64,000 nucleotides of DNA from Thelonectria olida (GCA_020736575.1 JAGPYM010000014.1:806001-870000); one strand, 5' to 3'. Numbered from the stretch's first letter, positions 42,541 through 53,855 are shown. Numbers and translations: made by a program. The notes: generated by a model from the letters alone, not told the origin.

Positions 42541-43059
42541 TCAGTCGTAGTCGTAGTCGTTGTCGTTGTCGTTGCGACGAGGCTTGCACTTTTGAGAGCG
42601 GTGATCCCAGAACTTCTTGGCCTTGCAACGGCACTCGTAGCCATCGTCCCACATATCGCGTCGGCACTTGCATTGTTTCTTGTCTTTGCCGAAGCCGAAC
42701 TGCGCGTGTTTCTTCTTGCAGACGCACTCATTCTTGCGCCGATCCCAGTCGGCATCTTTACCGCAGTCATAGTCGCATCTGCGTCCATTCCACTTCTTAC
42801 CCTTGGGGCAGCACTTCTTCATCTCATCGTCGTAGAAGTCGCCGTTCTTCTTGCAGAAACACATCTTCTGCTTCTTGTCCCAGGTGGCGTCCGTACCACA
42901 ACGGGAACCGTAGCGATCATCACGGTCGACAAGGTGGCCCGCGGGGTCATCATTGACATCCCGAGCCTCGACATCGTAATTATCGGTGTCAGGATTGGGA
43001 ATGGCAGTGACGGAGCTCAGGACAAGAAGGGTGTTGAGGAGGAAGTATTTGAGAAGCAT
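42541..43059 (-). CDS. small secreted cysteine-rich protein (candidate effector)
   Basis: Intronless 172 residues. The signal peptide (MLLKYFLLNTLLVLSSVTA) is followed by an acidic propeptide-like stretch and then a very Lys/Cys-rich mature part with 14 cysteines. Three related units of the type C-G-x-D-A-x-W-D-x-x-x-x-x-C-x-C-K-K and D-x-G-Y-E-C-x-C-K suggest an internally repeated disulfide module. The C-terminus is an Asp/Asn/Tyr run (DNDNDYDYD) encoded by GTCGTAGTCGTTGTCG-type repeats on the plus strand. No family is recognised. Size, secretion, cysteine number and a position beside AT-rich degraded DNA are features shared with fungal effectors; a wall or antimicrobial role is equally possible. 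Confidence 0.75.
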   Translation of the reverse strand: MLLKYFLLNTLLVLSSVTAIPNPDTDNYDVEARDVNDDPAGHLVDRDDRYGSRCGTDATWDKKQKMCFCKKNGDFYDDEMKKCCPKGKKWNGRRCDYDCGKDADWDRRKNECVCKKKHAQFGFGKDKKQCKCRRDMWDDGYECRCKAKKFWDHRSQKCKPRRNDNDNDYDYD

Positions 43060-43230
43060 GATGGCGGAGGGGTGGGTTCCTTGAAGGGGGATAGCTATGC
43101 TGAGTAGAGGAGGAAACGTAGGATTATTTGTTAAATGATTGAGAAGTTGAGGAGTGGGAGAGGGAAGTGCCCAGTATCTTGGCTGGAGAATTCAGGAAAA
43201 GGGAACAGAAGACCAGGAGGGAAGGGGCTG

Positions 43231-43240
43231 TATTTATATA
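43231..43240 (-). promoter_or_regulatory. TATA box of the cysteine-rich secreted protein gene
   Basis: TATATAAATA on the minus strand, 172 bp ahead of the ATG. Confidence 0.5.
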
Positions 43241-45010
43241 CAAGCCTCAGCATGGGGCCCTCACGAAGAACTCTCTTTCTCCTCTTCCACATAATGAGTT
43301 CGTGGTCCTCATCCTAATTTAGAATGTACTCCAGGCTATCCTCGATCCTCAACGAGCTAGAGCTTCCGACTGTGAAGTCAACGCTCCCCACAACTGAGTT
43401 AGTACCCGATAGTACCTCTCCTCCTCATGCATGCTATTTGTTCCTCCAGCGACTCCGAAGAAATGGTACGGAACAAGCACCATCCGAAAGTCAATTTCTC
43501 CTTGCCCCCCCATCTTCATTTCGGATTCGAGGTGGTCCGATCACACTGTTGCGACAACTGTCGAAACAACTGGCCAAGAAGCCGTCACTCCCATTTCATG
43601 CCAGATCTTATCGTCTCTCCAGTACCTTTACTGGTCCAACAATGATTGAATGAGTATGTCTTGCCGTCGACAGGCGGAAAAGGAAATAGCCACTACAGAG
43701 CCGAGGAGCAACATGACATTAACGTGCTGCTAAAAGGAATTGAAAGCCTGCTGTTAGCTTAATCTAGCTTCCCCCTTGAAAATATTAAGCCTGCCCTCTA
43801 CGCAACATTTGCGTCACACAGCGAACCGCGAGACATGTCAGCTCGTGAAGTGGCTGGCTGATTCTGCGGCCGAGAGTCACTCATATTCTCTCATTCGCGA
43901 CACTCTCCACCCCCAAACCGGCATCTGTTTCTCCCGATGATAGGGGAAGCTATACGAGGCGGGGAGGAGGGGAGGAGACAGAATATAGGTAGAAATAGAA
44001 GGAAAGGAGAGAGTTCTAATGCTAAATATAGATGTTAGGGCAAAGTGAGAGGATAACAACCCAAGGTGCCAAGTCGTGACGCTAAAACAGGAGAGTATAT
44101 GTCTCAGCGAGTACCTAGCATACGATATTAGTTAAATAACTCTGTTTAATAGAATCAAGCCAGAAGAGCATGTGATCGACTCTGGCCGTAGAATGCACCG
44201 TGATGTGCATCCGAGACTGGACTGGTCTGAAATCGGGACGTGAACACCAGGCCGAAGGGGCGTAGGGTGTATGTGCATACAAGGCCAGGATAGAGCAACA
44301 AGCTGCGAATATTACAAGAGGCGGATAGGTTGTGTGGTAGTGTATAGGGGCGAAACGTCACTATAAAGGATGTAAGATGGAACCTCTTGCTGGACGTGCC
44401 TGAAGGGCTGTGATATCTAGTCACAGTGCGATAACCTATTTATGGCATTGGTTATTGTATTGGAGTTAATGAGAGCGATAGGTCGTAAGTACAGCCCAAT
44501 AATGGGCCTTCCTTTGCCAAGCCGAGAGGAGTACAAGTTGCCATTAATGAGGCATCTCGAGAGTAAGTCGCTGGCGCACTGATCTATCGTAAGATGCTAG
44601 ACCATCCCAAGCAAGTTGATTCAATATTGACGGAAGATTCATAATAAAGATCCTCCTTTAGAAGCTAGAAATTATAAGTCACAAGCCACGCACCGGAAGA
44701 TGAGCTTCCGCGATAGAATAGCACGCAGTTCCCGGAAGAAGGCTCTCGCCTATGCAAGTTGCCTTGGGTACTAAGCGCCTGAGCTTATTTGGTAGCTCTT
44801 AATTTAGAAAATAACCGAGTCTTCGGTATTGTCCCTCCCGAGGGCAATGTAGCGCCACTTGGATCATTGAGCTACCGGCTTGATTGGTTGAGGCGGAGGG
44901 GGATTTACGGGGGAGCCACACTTCCGGGGCTATGTGGCATTCCCGTTCATCTATTCGTCAGGAGGAACAGCATTTACATAAAGCAAACTTAAGCATATAA
45001 TAGAATTTGT
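43241..45010. other. intergenic, no gene recognised
   Basis: Several short frames on both strands overlap around 43324-43653 and 44155-44992, but none has a protein pattern. Composition is mixed with moderately AT-rich stretches, and it may contain degraded repeat DNA. The broken NACHT gene is truncated into this region. Confidence 0.4.
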
Positions 45011-46304
45011 CTAACTGGGTTGTGCGCTTGGATCTAGTATATGGCAAGTAATATTCTTATAAGCATATCGGTTTAGGGTCGGCTCGAAACAGAGCTTGAC
45101 TGTAGCATACGACGATAAGACCCTGACAGTCTCGAGAAGATTTTCGCCATCACCCTCAAACTCGTCCAGCCCGTCAATGAACAAGCATATCTTGGTAGTT
45201 TTGGCTTCGGAAACCACCTCGTTGAACGTTGCCCATGCCATCTCCCAAGTCCAGAATTCATCGTCATCGTGGATTTCGCCACGGCGGCGGATCATCCTTC
45301 TCTCCACCTCGGCGATATGCTCAGGGCACTGGCATAGAACGTCGAAGAGAAGTGACCGTAGTAGACCCTCTCGGGACTTCTGGAGAGACGATCCCGGATT
45401 CCAGAAAAAATACTTGGCAATGACGAGCTTTTGGCCGCGTCCGGCCCAAGTTTGAAGATTGCCCGATGTCCGACTTTCGTTGCAGAGGAACTTCATCAAT
45501 ATTGACTTTCCAGACCCTGCCTTGCCTCGAATCCAGAAAGTTCCATTCTGATTCTCTAACCAATCTCTGAAGCGGAGAGAGACTGGCCGTGTACTCCGCA
45601 TACTTCATCTTCAAAAGCCCAGTCAAAAGTCTTGCTGTACGCTGCGGGGATGCGATCACAGCGGTATTTCAGCCGCTCGAAGAGGATCGACCGGAGGGTA
45701 TCCTGGTAGGAATTGGTGACTTTCATGTCTCGTTGTAGTTGTGATATAGAACCAGCAAACCCATCAAGTTTGATCGATATCGTATCGAGGCCGATAGGTT
45801 GCTCGAGTGTGAGTTGCGAAAGGTCCTTCAGGACGCCGCTCAACTTGGCTTCCACATCTCCTTTCCGCATTTGAGAGAATTGAAATACCACAACTTCTCA
45901 CAGCTGGTCGAGATTTTCTTGAAATGTCGCTCCTAGATCCCGGGTTGTTTGTTCGAGGGTTTTTACCTGGCTGTAGACCTCCGACTGCTGGTTCCTAATC
46001 ATGATCAGCAAATGCAGAACTGGGAATTACGCTGGGCGAGTACATCATTAAAAACTGAATGTTGGACATGATTCGTGTCTGGAGAAGTTGGATCCGGTCG
46101 GTAAACTCCTTGATCTGGCCTTCAGTCCATAGCTCCTTCAACGCGGCTCGAAAGCTTTGGCGTTTGCTGTTCGGGAGCTTTGTCTTTAAAGTGTTCAGAA
46201 CATTGGACAAGTCGCTGGCTGCATCTTTGCTCAGGCGATTGAGCTCTGTAGGTCATCGGGAAGACTATTTTGCGCTGTGAAAGAATCGCCGAGCCTGGCG
46301 ACAT
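45011..46304 (-). pseudogene. broken NACHT/NLR-like NTPase gene, 3'-truncated
   Basis: Fragments in different frames follow the order of fungal NLR-like proteins. The N-terminal helical part reads LNRLSKDAASDLSNVLNTLK and KRQSFRAALKELWTEGQIKE. A linker (ISQLQRDMKVTNSYQDTLRS, then RCDRIPAAYSKTFDWAFEDE) precedes the nucleotide-binding core: Walker A in FWIRGKAGSGKSILMKFLC and Walker B in ICLFIDGLDEFEGD. Lesions include a TGA at 45900-45898, a frame change near 45600-45606 just before the P-loop segment, and another where VKLC should run into SSRP. After that the homology stops and no repeat or effector C-terminus follows. Proteins of this class act in non-self recognition and regulated cell death; this copy cannot be functional as a whole. 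Confidence 0.8.
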
Positions 46305-47836
46305 CGTGATGTCTTCAACTTGTGCTTCTGTTTGCGGCGTAGCGACCGAGAATAAGCTGCAGAAAGGCCGCCTTGTTGCCTACTCTGCGCCTGCGAGCTG
46401 ACTGGCGCACAGCCACAGGATGCGACGGGCAGTGCATGCGCGGAGAGGGATTAGGGAGTATTAGCAACGACATGTTATCACTCTCGGAAGGACGCCTGAT
46501 CAGTGTTATGCACAGAACCTAGCCACTTCTGCCAGCAACTCGCCCTTGATGAAGCGCACAGCTTAACAGTATTTTAAAAAGAAAAATAGCACAGAAGCCA
46601 CAAGCATCTACCAGTACAGCTGTAAGTCTTGTATAGGGCCACGGAAATAACCGGATGCTCTTAACGTAGTAGATGCACGAATTGCTGAGTGTTGGGGGGA
46701 TCGAATTGTAACCAGAGTACATATCTACCTCCAATGCTGAACTTCATTATGGGGACCCCATCTGTGCGACTCCTTGCGGTATCAATTTGGCCCAAACATC
46801 TAAGCGAATGATATGCTTCAGTCCAGCCTTTTCGTCTGGGCTTATTAGGAACCGCAGTCTCGTGGTGCAGATTTCCACAATGATGCCCTCAGCAAATGAG
46901 GACGTCTCGGAAAAGAGACTTGCGTCGTGCAGGCATTCTCGGCTATTTGGGTCCGTCCCTTGATACAAGAGGCGGGCTCTTCGCCACCTCGTTCTAAGAT
47001 AGACAATGGTTTTGACTGTCTCTGACAATGTCTCTTAGTAATAAAAGCGTGGGTTTGTAGGCTGAAGTTACTGAAATATCCGTACCGGCGGGTTGTCGGC
47101 ATTTCCCCGAGTGAGAAATGGAAATGGCTATGTACTTCGTATAGATTTGTGCAACCCCAAATGCATTCGTGGAGATGTTTCGATCACTAAACAATGTGCG
47201 ATCAAGAAGCAACTCTATGGTCGACGTCTGAACAGATGATGCGTGAATGGACACTGCAGACGATGGGCAACACAAAAAGCAATAATCCAAGACGACGCAT
47301 ACTACGCGAATCATTTGTATACATGCCCGAGAGTCACTATTTGGATCTCCTGTCTCAGTCTCCGAAATGTACTCGCCAGGCGTTTCCATGGCAGCGACAC
47401 ACAACAGTGAGCTGCAATGCATTGTCATATAAACAATTACAATTCGATTTGGAATTCGAGCCGACCCAATCACATTTTCCTCGGTGCAAATATCGACTCC
47501 AGGCCTTCACATATTAGAACGTGAATATGCAGCTTCTGGGACTATTGATATGTGCCGTGTTGACATGTGCCGACAAACGGGGGCATCGCGAATTGACGAC
47601 AATTGCCATGTCAAAGCCGCGACACAAATACGACGGCACGACAGCAGAGCTGATGCTGTGTAGCGTCAATCGGCCCGGTGTCTGAGACATTCCTCACGCC
47701 ATCATTCTCATGTCTCCGAGCGTCCCGATGTTATTTTGAATAAAGAGTTTAGATGCAGAGCAATCGCACCCAAACATCATCTTCTCATCGTCCCAACCTC
47801 TCCCATTCTGCGAGGGGCTTTCGTCCTTTCTTTGGA
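46305..47836. other. intergenic, no gene recognised
   Basis: Open frames at 46747-47028 and 46994-47473 (-) and 47194-47517 (+) overlap one another and show no family pattern. The 3' half contains the promoter of the DHA2 transporter. Confidence 0.4.
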
Positions 47837-47844
47837 TATATATC
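47837..47844 (+). promoter_or_regulatory. TATA box of the DHA2 transporter gene
   Basis: TATATATC 57 bp ahead of the ATG. Confidence 0.45.
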
Positions 47845-47900
47845 TTGTCTATATACTCGACCCGGGGTACCACAGGGAAAGACGCTGAAGTAGCCGCAAC

Positions 47901-49598
47901 ATGACGGGTGTTTGTGCCAAATGCCCAAACAAGGGCGATGATGTCATCTCGGAGACAACACCATTGCTCAAGCCACAAGATGACAGCGTCTCCCAGGCAG
48001 AGAGGACCGTCTATGCGACCAGCCTCTCGCCCGTACGAGTGGCTCTCATCTTGAGCACGGCCTGGTTCGGCGTCTTCCTCGGCGCGCTTGACACCACCAT
48101 CATCGCCACCCTGTCGGCCCCCATCTCGAGCGAGTTCAACTCGTTGAGCCTCCTATCATGGCTCGCAACATCATACATCACATCCAATGCCGCCTGCCAG
48201 CCCATCTCCGGCCGTCTCACGGACATCTTCGGCCGTGGTCCGGGGCTGGTCTTCAGCAACATCATCTTCGCGCTGGGCAATCTCATTTGCGGCCTCGCTC
48301 CGAATCAATATGCCATGATCGCTGGCCGGTTCGTCGCGGGCATTGGCGGCGGCGGTTTGATGAGCATCCCGACTTTTCTTGGCTCTGATTTGGTTCCCCT
48401 TCGCAAGCGTGGTGTCGTCGGCGGCATTGCCAACATCTGGTACAGCTGCGGTGCAATGGCCGGTGGTGTCTTTGGCGGCTTCATCCACGACTCGACCAGC
48501 CTAGGCTGGAGGTTAGCGTTTCTCATTCAAGTCCCGCCTGCTCTCCTCTCTGCTGTCGCTGTGATGGTCCTAGTCAAGGTCCCTCCCAAGCAGTCGGACA
48601 AGTCGTATCTGGCACGCATTGACTTTGTCGGGGCCATCTTGACCTTTTCGTTCCTCGCCCTCCTTGTACTCGGCCTGAACGTGGGCGGGAACCTCGTGAA
48701 ATGGACACACCCACTTCCCTTTGTTTCAATCATTCTCTCAGTCATTCTTTTCATAACATTCATCTGGTGGGAGCGCCGAGCATGCCAACCCATCATCCCG
48801 GTGAAGCTCCTATACAACCGCACCGTCTTGTCAGCCTGCCTCACTAGCTTCATTATTGCCATGCTTACTCTGACCTCCATTCTCTATATTCCTTTGTACC
48901 TACAGGTACTGGGTGACTCTCCCACCACTGCCGGCTTAAAAATACTGCCTGCATCCCTCGGCTTGGCAGTTGGTGCCCTCGGTGCTGGGTTTATCATGAG
49001 GTCCACGGGCAAATACGTTGGACTCGTGATCTCAAGTATCATGGTGATGACTGTGGGAACCGTTATGTTCACCTTCCAAAGCCAGGCTAGTCCGGCTTGG
49101 ATTACAATCCTCGCCTTTTTCATCGTTCAAGCCACCTACAGCGCCGTCATCACAGTTACACAAATCGCATGCGTGGCCAGCGTGGACCACTCACTCCAAG
49201 CCATCGTCACTTCCACTACATGTAAGCATGCGGCCTCATGTCGAATCTCAGCCATTCAAGTCCACGCCGAGCTAATTGAGACTCTAGACCTTGCTCGAAA
49301 CATAGGCAGCACTATCGGAATGACCATGGTGTCACTTATTTATCAAAGTATTCTTGACTTCCGACTCAGGGCGCGATTTGGAAGCTATCCAAATGCCGAC
49401 TCGGAAATCACTAAAATCGAGGATGACCTGGGCCATCTTCAAGACCTTCCTCCTGGATGGTATGATGAAGTGATAGAGTCATTTGTGGAGTCGTTCCGTG
49501 CCGTCTGGTTCATCATGCTCGCCTGGTCCATCCTGGCCTTGATTTGCATCTCGCCGATTAAACAGCATCAACTTCACACCAGACTTGACAGAAAGTGA
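47901..49598 (+). CDS. MFS transporter, DHA2 (14-segment) family, 2 exons
   Basis: Exons 47901-49221 and 49288-49598 give 543 residues. The protein is a drug:H+ antiporter-2 type exporter or vacuolar basic-amino-acid-permease-like protein. An acidic cytosolic N-terminus carries TTPLLKPQDD, then the first membrane segment LGALDTTIIATLSAPI (the D-T-T-I motif typical of DHA2). Motif A GRLTDIFGRG, motif C-like AGGVFGGFIHD and about 14 hydrophobic segments follow. The intron at 49222-49287 is 66 nt, a multiple of three with no stop, so the unspliced frame is also open. I take it as an intron because removing it restores the conserved VTSTTYLARNIGSTIG junction with GTAAGC..CTAG borders. The substrate is unknown. 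Confidence 0.9.
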   Translation: MTGVCAKCPNKGDDVISETTPLLKPQDDSVSQAERTVYATSLSPVRVALILSTAWFGVFLGALDTTIIATLSAPISSEFNSLSLLSWLATSYITSNAACQPISGRLTDIFGRGPGLVFSNIIFALGNLICGLAPNQYAMIAGRFVAGIGGGGLMSIPTFLGSDLVPLRKRGVVGGIANIWYSCGAMAGGVFGGFIHDSTSLGWRLAFLIQVPPALLSAVAVMVLVKVPPKQSDKSYLARIDFVGAILTFSFLALLVLGLNVGGNLVKWTHPLPFVSIILSVILFITFIWWERRACQPIIPVKLLYNRTVLSACLTSFIIAMLTLTSILYIPLYLQVLGDSPTTAGLKILPASLGLAVGALGAGFIMRSTGKYVGLVISSIMVMTVGTVMFTFQSQASPAWITILAFFIVQATYSAVITVTQIACVASVDHSLQAIVTSTTCKHAASCRISAIQVHAELIETLDLARNIGSTIGMTMVSLIYQSILDFRLRARFGSYPNADSEITKIEDDLGHLQDLPPGWYDEVIESFVESFRAVWFIMLAWSILALICISPIKQHQLHTRLDRK

Positions 49599-50682
49599 TG
49601 AGGTATCTGACAAATTGGAGAATATTTATGTATAAACCTGTCAGCTGGCCTCTTCATCAAGGACAAATGACCAGTTGCCAGTCCCACGACGGCTCTTCAA
49701 GATCTCGAGTATATCAATAATACGGTTCTCCTTTCCTCAAGGAAGCAACTTGGTCCTTGGTTCCAAGCCCAAGCATTCTTAAGTTCCCGTCTTGAAACAT
49801 CCCAAATCTTAGCTCTTAATTCTTAATCTTGTCATCCAAGGGTATTGCACCCATTGAATTTTCTATCGCTCGCTCGTTCAACCGATGGTTTCTCGTCATC
49901 ACTTTGAAGGACGAGGACGAATTCTGGTAGTTCCCTCCTTCTTACCAGCCTCCATCATCTCTCCTCAGGAATGCAACCGACATGACTACTTCTATAGTGG
50001 ATCGAATTACCGTGCCGATGTGTCCGCCAACCATGGCCATCAGGGCGACGTCGATGGAGGTTATAGGGACAACGGAGACATTATGTGAGAAGGAGAACCA
50101 CGCCAGTGCAACTGCTACGCCTCAAATATCTTCAATGCCAACAGCCCCCAATAGCCCCATCATTCCCCGACCTGTCGAGCATTACGGCGTCGACGCAGCA
50201 GGGTGCCGCCGTTAAGTTTAGTTGCCCATTGCTAATTCCGTCCTAGGCGCGTCCTTGTTTGTCCGTTTCACGGCCGATGTTGGCATATTACTTACAATAG
50301 GGCAATGATGATTTATCTAGCCTTGGTGACATTATCTAGCGGAATGTAAGCGTGTAAGCCGTAGGCCATTCTCAGTGTGAGTGTTGATATGTCCCTCGGC
50401 CTTTTCCAATTTTCCGACCAAGTCCGAACCCCGAGCTTCTCGGCACGAGCATCTCTCCGCGACCTGTCGAGAGATTCATAATCATAGCCAACACCACATC
50501 ATTATGCATTAAACACTGGCATGTTTGTCATCTTGCATCTTAGATGACAAAGCTGCTACACCAAAGCTCCATCTTGTTGTTTTACCCAAGCAAGTCATGT
50601 TCGCTAGATGCTCAATATTAGTTTATACTATTAGTGTAAGATGGGATGGGTTTGCTACCTTTTAGAACACTCAGAGATCGAG
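49599..50682. other. intergenic, no gene recognised
   Basis: Short plus-strand frames at 49885-50215 lack a family pattern. No repeat or RNA gene is seen. Confidence 0.4.
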
Positions 50683-50690
50683 TATATAAA
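50683..50690 (+). promoter_or_regulatory. TATA box of the second MDR gene
   Basis: TATATAAA, 108 bp ahead of the chosen ATG at 50791. It lies inside the longest open frame, 42 bp after an in-frame ATG at 50641, and therefore argues against that upstream start. Confidence 0.6.
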
Positions 50691-50790
50691 GCCTCATTGC
50701 CTTTCAATTTACACGATCAACCTTCAACGTAGTTCTTTCGCCTTTCGAGCCCGCTGTTTACTCTTTAACCACGAAGAAACTGCCTCCGTC

Positions 50791-51816
50791 ATGTCTCACA
50801 AAGCCCTCTTCCTCTCCGCTCCCAAGGGAGCATTCACAGTGCAGGATCGACCTACTCCCACGCCTGGAGCAAACCAGATTCTCGTTCGCACACGTGCTGT
50901 GGCTTTGAATCCCGCAGAGTATAAAGAATACGACACGGGCCTCTTCCTCAAGAAATGGCCCATGGTTCTTGGCCGAGACGTGGCTGGTTCTGTCGTGTCC
51001 ATCGGGTCAGATGTTGACAAATTCAAGCCTGGCGATAGCGTCCTGAGCTTTTCCATCTTTTCTCTCGAAAACGACCCAGACCAGGGAACATTCCAAGAGT
51101 ACGTCTTGTGCTACAGTCATCTCACATCCCGCATTCCCAAAGGGTTTCTTTTCGAGAGCGCGGCGAGCTTACCCACGGGCCTGGGCACCGCCGCTGGGTT
51201 GCTGCGAAGAGTTGGTCTAGACGTCACGAAAATCGCCAACAAAACTGAGAAGAGCGACGTGGTTCTTATTTGGGGCGGATCGTCATCTGTTGGCACCAGT
51301 GCTATCCAATTCGCCAGCGCTGCTGGGGCTGTCGTCTTTACCACTGCATCTCCCCAACATCACGAGTATCTTCGACAGCTTGGAGCAGATGCAGTTTTTG
51401 ACTACAAGAGCTCAGAAATTGCAGACGATATCGTCGAGGAAGCGAGCGACCGAGGACTTGTCATTACCAAGTTCGTTGACGCCGTCTCAGCTAACCTTGC
51501 GATCACTGCCGCCGTCGTTAGCAAGTTAGGAGGTGGCACTTTGGCCACTGTTCTGCCCTGGGAGATGATGAATAAAGTCCCTCCTCCTGACAACGTCACA
51601 CCTGAGATGTCCGGTCTGAGAGACGCTCTCGTTGAGAAGGACTATTGTTCGCACGTCTTCAACGACTTGGTTCCAGACCGGCTAAGGGATGGCTATATCA
51701 GACCTGCTAAAACTGTTCTCGTTCCAGGCGGCCTCTCTGGAATAGAAGCTGGTTTAAACACACTGAGAAATGGAGTCAGTGGCGTGAAGTTGGTAGCGAG
51801 TATTAAAGGTAGATAG
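50791..51816 (+). CDS. MDR-family enoyl-reductase/zinc-independent oxidoreductase
   Basis: Intronless 341 residues. It starts MSHKALFLSAPKGAFTVQDR; the upstream in-frame ATG lies before the TATA box and is rejected. The GroES-like N-terminal domain includes ALNPAEYKEYDTG and LGRDVAGSVVSIGSDVDKFK. The Rossmann loop is LIWGGSSSVGTSAIQFASAAG, followed by QLGADAVFDYKSSEI. The pattern is that of fungal trans-acting enoyl reductases (LovC-like) and toxD-type quinone reductases, which use NADPH. No polyketide synthase is in the window, so a link to one is not supported here. It follows the DHA2 transporter on the same strand, about 1.2 kb away. Confidence 0.88.
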   Translation: MSHKALFLSAPKGAFTVQDRPTPTPGANQILVRTRAVALNPAEYKEYDTGLFLKKWPMVLGRDVAGSVVSIGSDVDKFKPGDSVLSFSIFSLENDPDQGTFQEYVLCYSHLTSRIPKGFLFESAASLPTGLGTAAGLLRRVGLDVTKIANKTEKSDVVLIWGGSSSVGTSAIQFASAAGAVVFTTASPQHHEYLRQLGADAVFDYKSSEIADDIVEEASDRGLVITKFVDAVSANLAITAAVVSKLGGGTLATVLPWEMMNKVPPPDNVTPEMSGLRDALVEKDYCSHVFNDLVPDRLRDGYIRPAKTVLVPGGLSGIEAGLNTLRNGVSGVKLVASIKGR

Positions 51817-52478
51817 ACTATAGCTAACGTATCTATGCGTCCATTCAAGTTCAATGGAATCATATTTACAGACTCTTTGGCGATAAGGATTGAACCATTC
51901 GTGAGCGACACAAATCTCAGCCTGTTTTGGGGTAACCTCAAGGACGGTTTGCACATCAACTTTGTACTCAACGGCGCCAGGTGATGCATCAAAGGATTCA
52001 TCAAGAATGGGAATGAAGCTTGGATCGCGGTGAATGAACGAAAGAGGCCTGTTCCTCTGTTATGTATATAGGAGCTCAATGGTTTATAGCGGTCAGCAAA
52101 TCTCAAAAGGAATTACATCAATCTCCATTCCCGTTCTGTTACCAAGCATTCCCGTGCCAAGGTCATACAGTTAGTTACTAATTATGGTCAAATAAACCTC
52201 ATTCTTACAAAAGAACGATAGTTCTTCTCGTGGCAGACCTGCATGTTCTTGCCGTGGCACCCCTCTTGCATCCGATTCCGATCCTACGAAAAGCCAGCTG
52301 TTCGTCATCAGTCTTGCGCACGGCGTCGTGTACGGGCTCCAAGATGAGAAAAGCTTCCTTAAACCTCCCTTGGTCACTGTGCTTGCGAGTTCGTACCAGG
52401 AGACAAGGATGGTCTACGTACTCGCCTGGCGAGGGCTCCTCGCCATCAAACTACCCAATGCATGTCCACGGAAGGGGA
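51817..52478. other. intergenic, no gene recognised
   Basis: 3' region between the MDR gene and the convergent HET pseudogene. Short overlapping frames only. Confidence 0.4.
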
Positions 52479-53855
52479 TCACTGGCGTCCAGCTCTTCTT
52501 CCTCCATGTGAAAATATGTAGGGTTGGACTTTTTGCTTGCAAGGTCTACCCTGAATCGCAGAGTTTTGTATAGGACCGCTGATGACCAATCGTGTGGATT
52601 GAATCCTCGATGTCATCGGTGTACCTGACCAGATCACTTCGTCTTCGAGTAGGACAATGTGATCTTCTTTTGTCTCGGTATCAAACATGCTCAAGGTAAA
52701 GGGATCAATGTTGATGGGAGCGTAGCAAGAGAGCCAACTCCACGAGGCGCTGTTCAGGCAGGGTTCACCTTTGACGTCTTTAACACGAATCCAGAGAAGA
52801 TCTCGAGTAAACGTCTGTTTCCATAATCCCAACAGATGCGAGAATTCAGTCATGTTCGCATAGTGATCGACTATGCCCGTCAAAGCTGGGATTCTGTCAT
52901 CTGGAATGCTGAAGTTCCTGGTCGAATACTCCTCAATCTAATCGCACCACGTGCGTTCTCATCGCTTTGATGGCGAGTGGGAAAAGTTGTCTGCATCTTC
53001 AAGCAGCATGCTGTTGCCAATCACCTGCCCCGCTTGAGTTTTGTATGCCTGGCAGCACTGCCAATGAACCTCCGACCCCATGCAATGGACGATTTGGGAA
53101 GATAGCAGCTGTTCCTATAACATCCATCCACGGGTGCTCAAATGCTTGCTGCGTTGGTGGTACCAAGGAGTCCCTGCCTGGATTCTGACAAGGGCATTAG
53201 ATTCTTTCCCGGGAATACCTAGTGAGACCATATACGCGGATTGATAAGGCGAGCCAACCTTGTTGATAGCCTGGCCATTATGCATTTCGCCATGGAGCTG
53301 CAGTGAAGAGTTGCTGGAAGAGGTGGCGAGAGTCTCCGCTTTCGTGAAGCAACCTCCAGTACTATCCTTCGACTCACTCGCAGCGATGGTCAAGAAGCTT
53401 CCAGAATAGATGTGTTGCATCTTGGCAGCTTCCTGTTGCCACTCCTCAATATCATCTTGCACGATACATAAAGCATCGATCCAAATATGCGGAATTTCCA
53501 GGCACCGCGCTATCTGAACGGCATCGCGAAAGGTTTGGGGGAGTGTGTCCTCGGGAATCGACTCTTTAAAGGTAGCCCGTGTCGCCTGCGAGGTGTACAC
53601 GGGTAATTTGCTCCCCCAGCAGTGGCTTAAAGTCGCGTATTGTAGTGTTGAAGGCGGTTGATTCCTCGAAATCACAAGACGTATCTTGCCGTTTCTAACG
53701 TCCAAGAGGCGGAGAGGAAAGATTCCGGTCCAATGGGCCGATAGCAATCGTGATGGTGTTCTTGACATTCCGCAAGCCAAGTCTCCATGAGACTCAGTTG
53801 ATCTTTCTCCAATTTGCGGATGCCTGGAGTCTCTTCTCTAGGTTTGATCCAACCC
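52479..53855 (-). pseudogene. broken heterokaryon-incompatibility (HET) domain gene
   Basis: The order of blocks on the minus strand is that of a HET protein. First METWLAECQEHHHDC, then LRLLDVRNGKIRLVISRN, TLSHCWG, the HET core HIWIDALCIVQDDIEEWQQE with AAKMQHIYSGSFLTIAAS, then LSTRGWML, and later RNFSIPDDRIPALTGIV with a C-terminal ASWSWLS. A frame change lies near 53716-53730. TAG at 53117-53115 replaces the Gln expected after RGWML (CAG to TAG). A second TAG at 52940-52938 interrupts the segment before IEEYSTRNF, and a further stop ends the middle frame near 52970. Functional HET proteins trigger cell death in vegetative incompatibility; this copy is dead. The nonsense changes are C-to-T or G-to-A, as RIP would make. 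Confidence 0.82.

Noticed and set aside
46994..47473. 159-codon minus-strand frame next to the NACHT pseudogene
   Set aside because: It overlaps other open frames, has no domain pattern and does not continue the NACHT homology.
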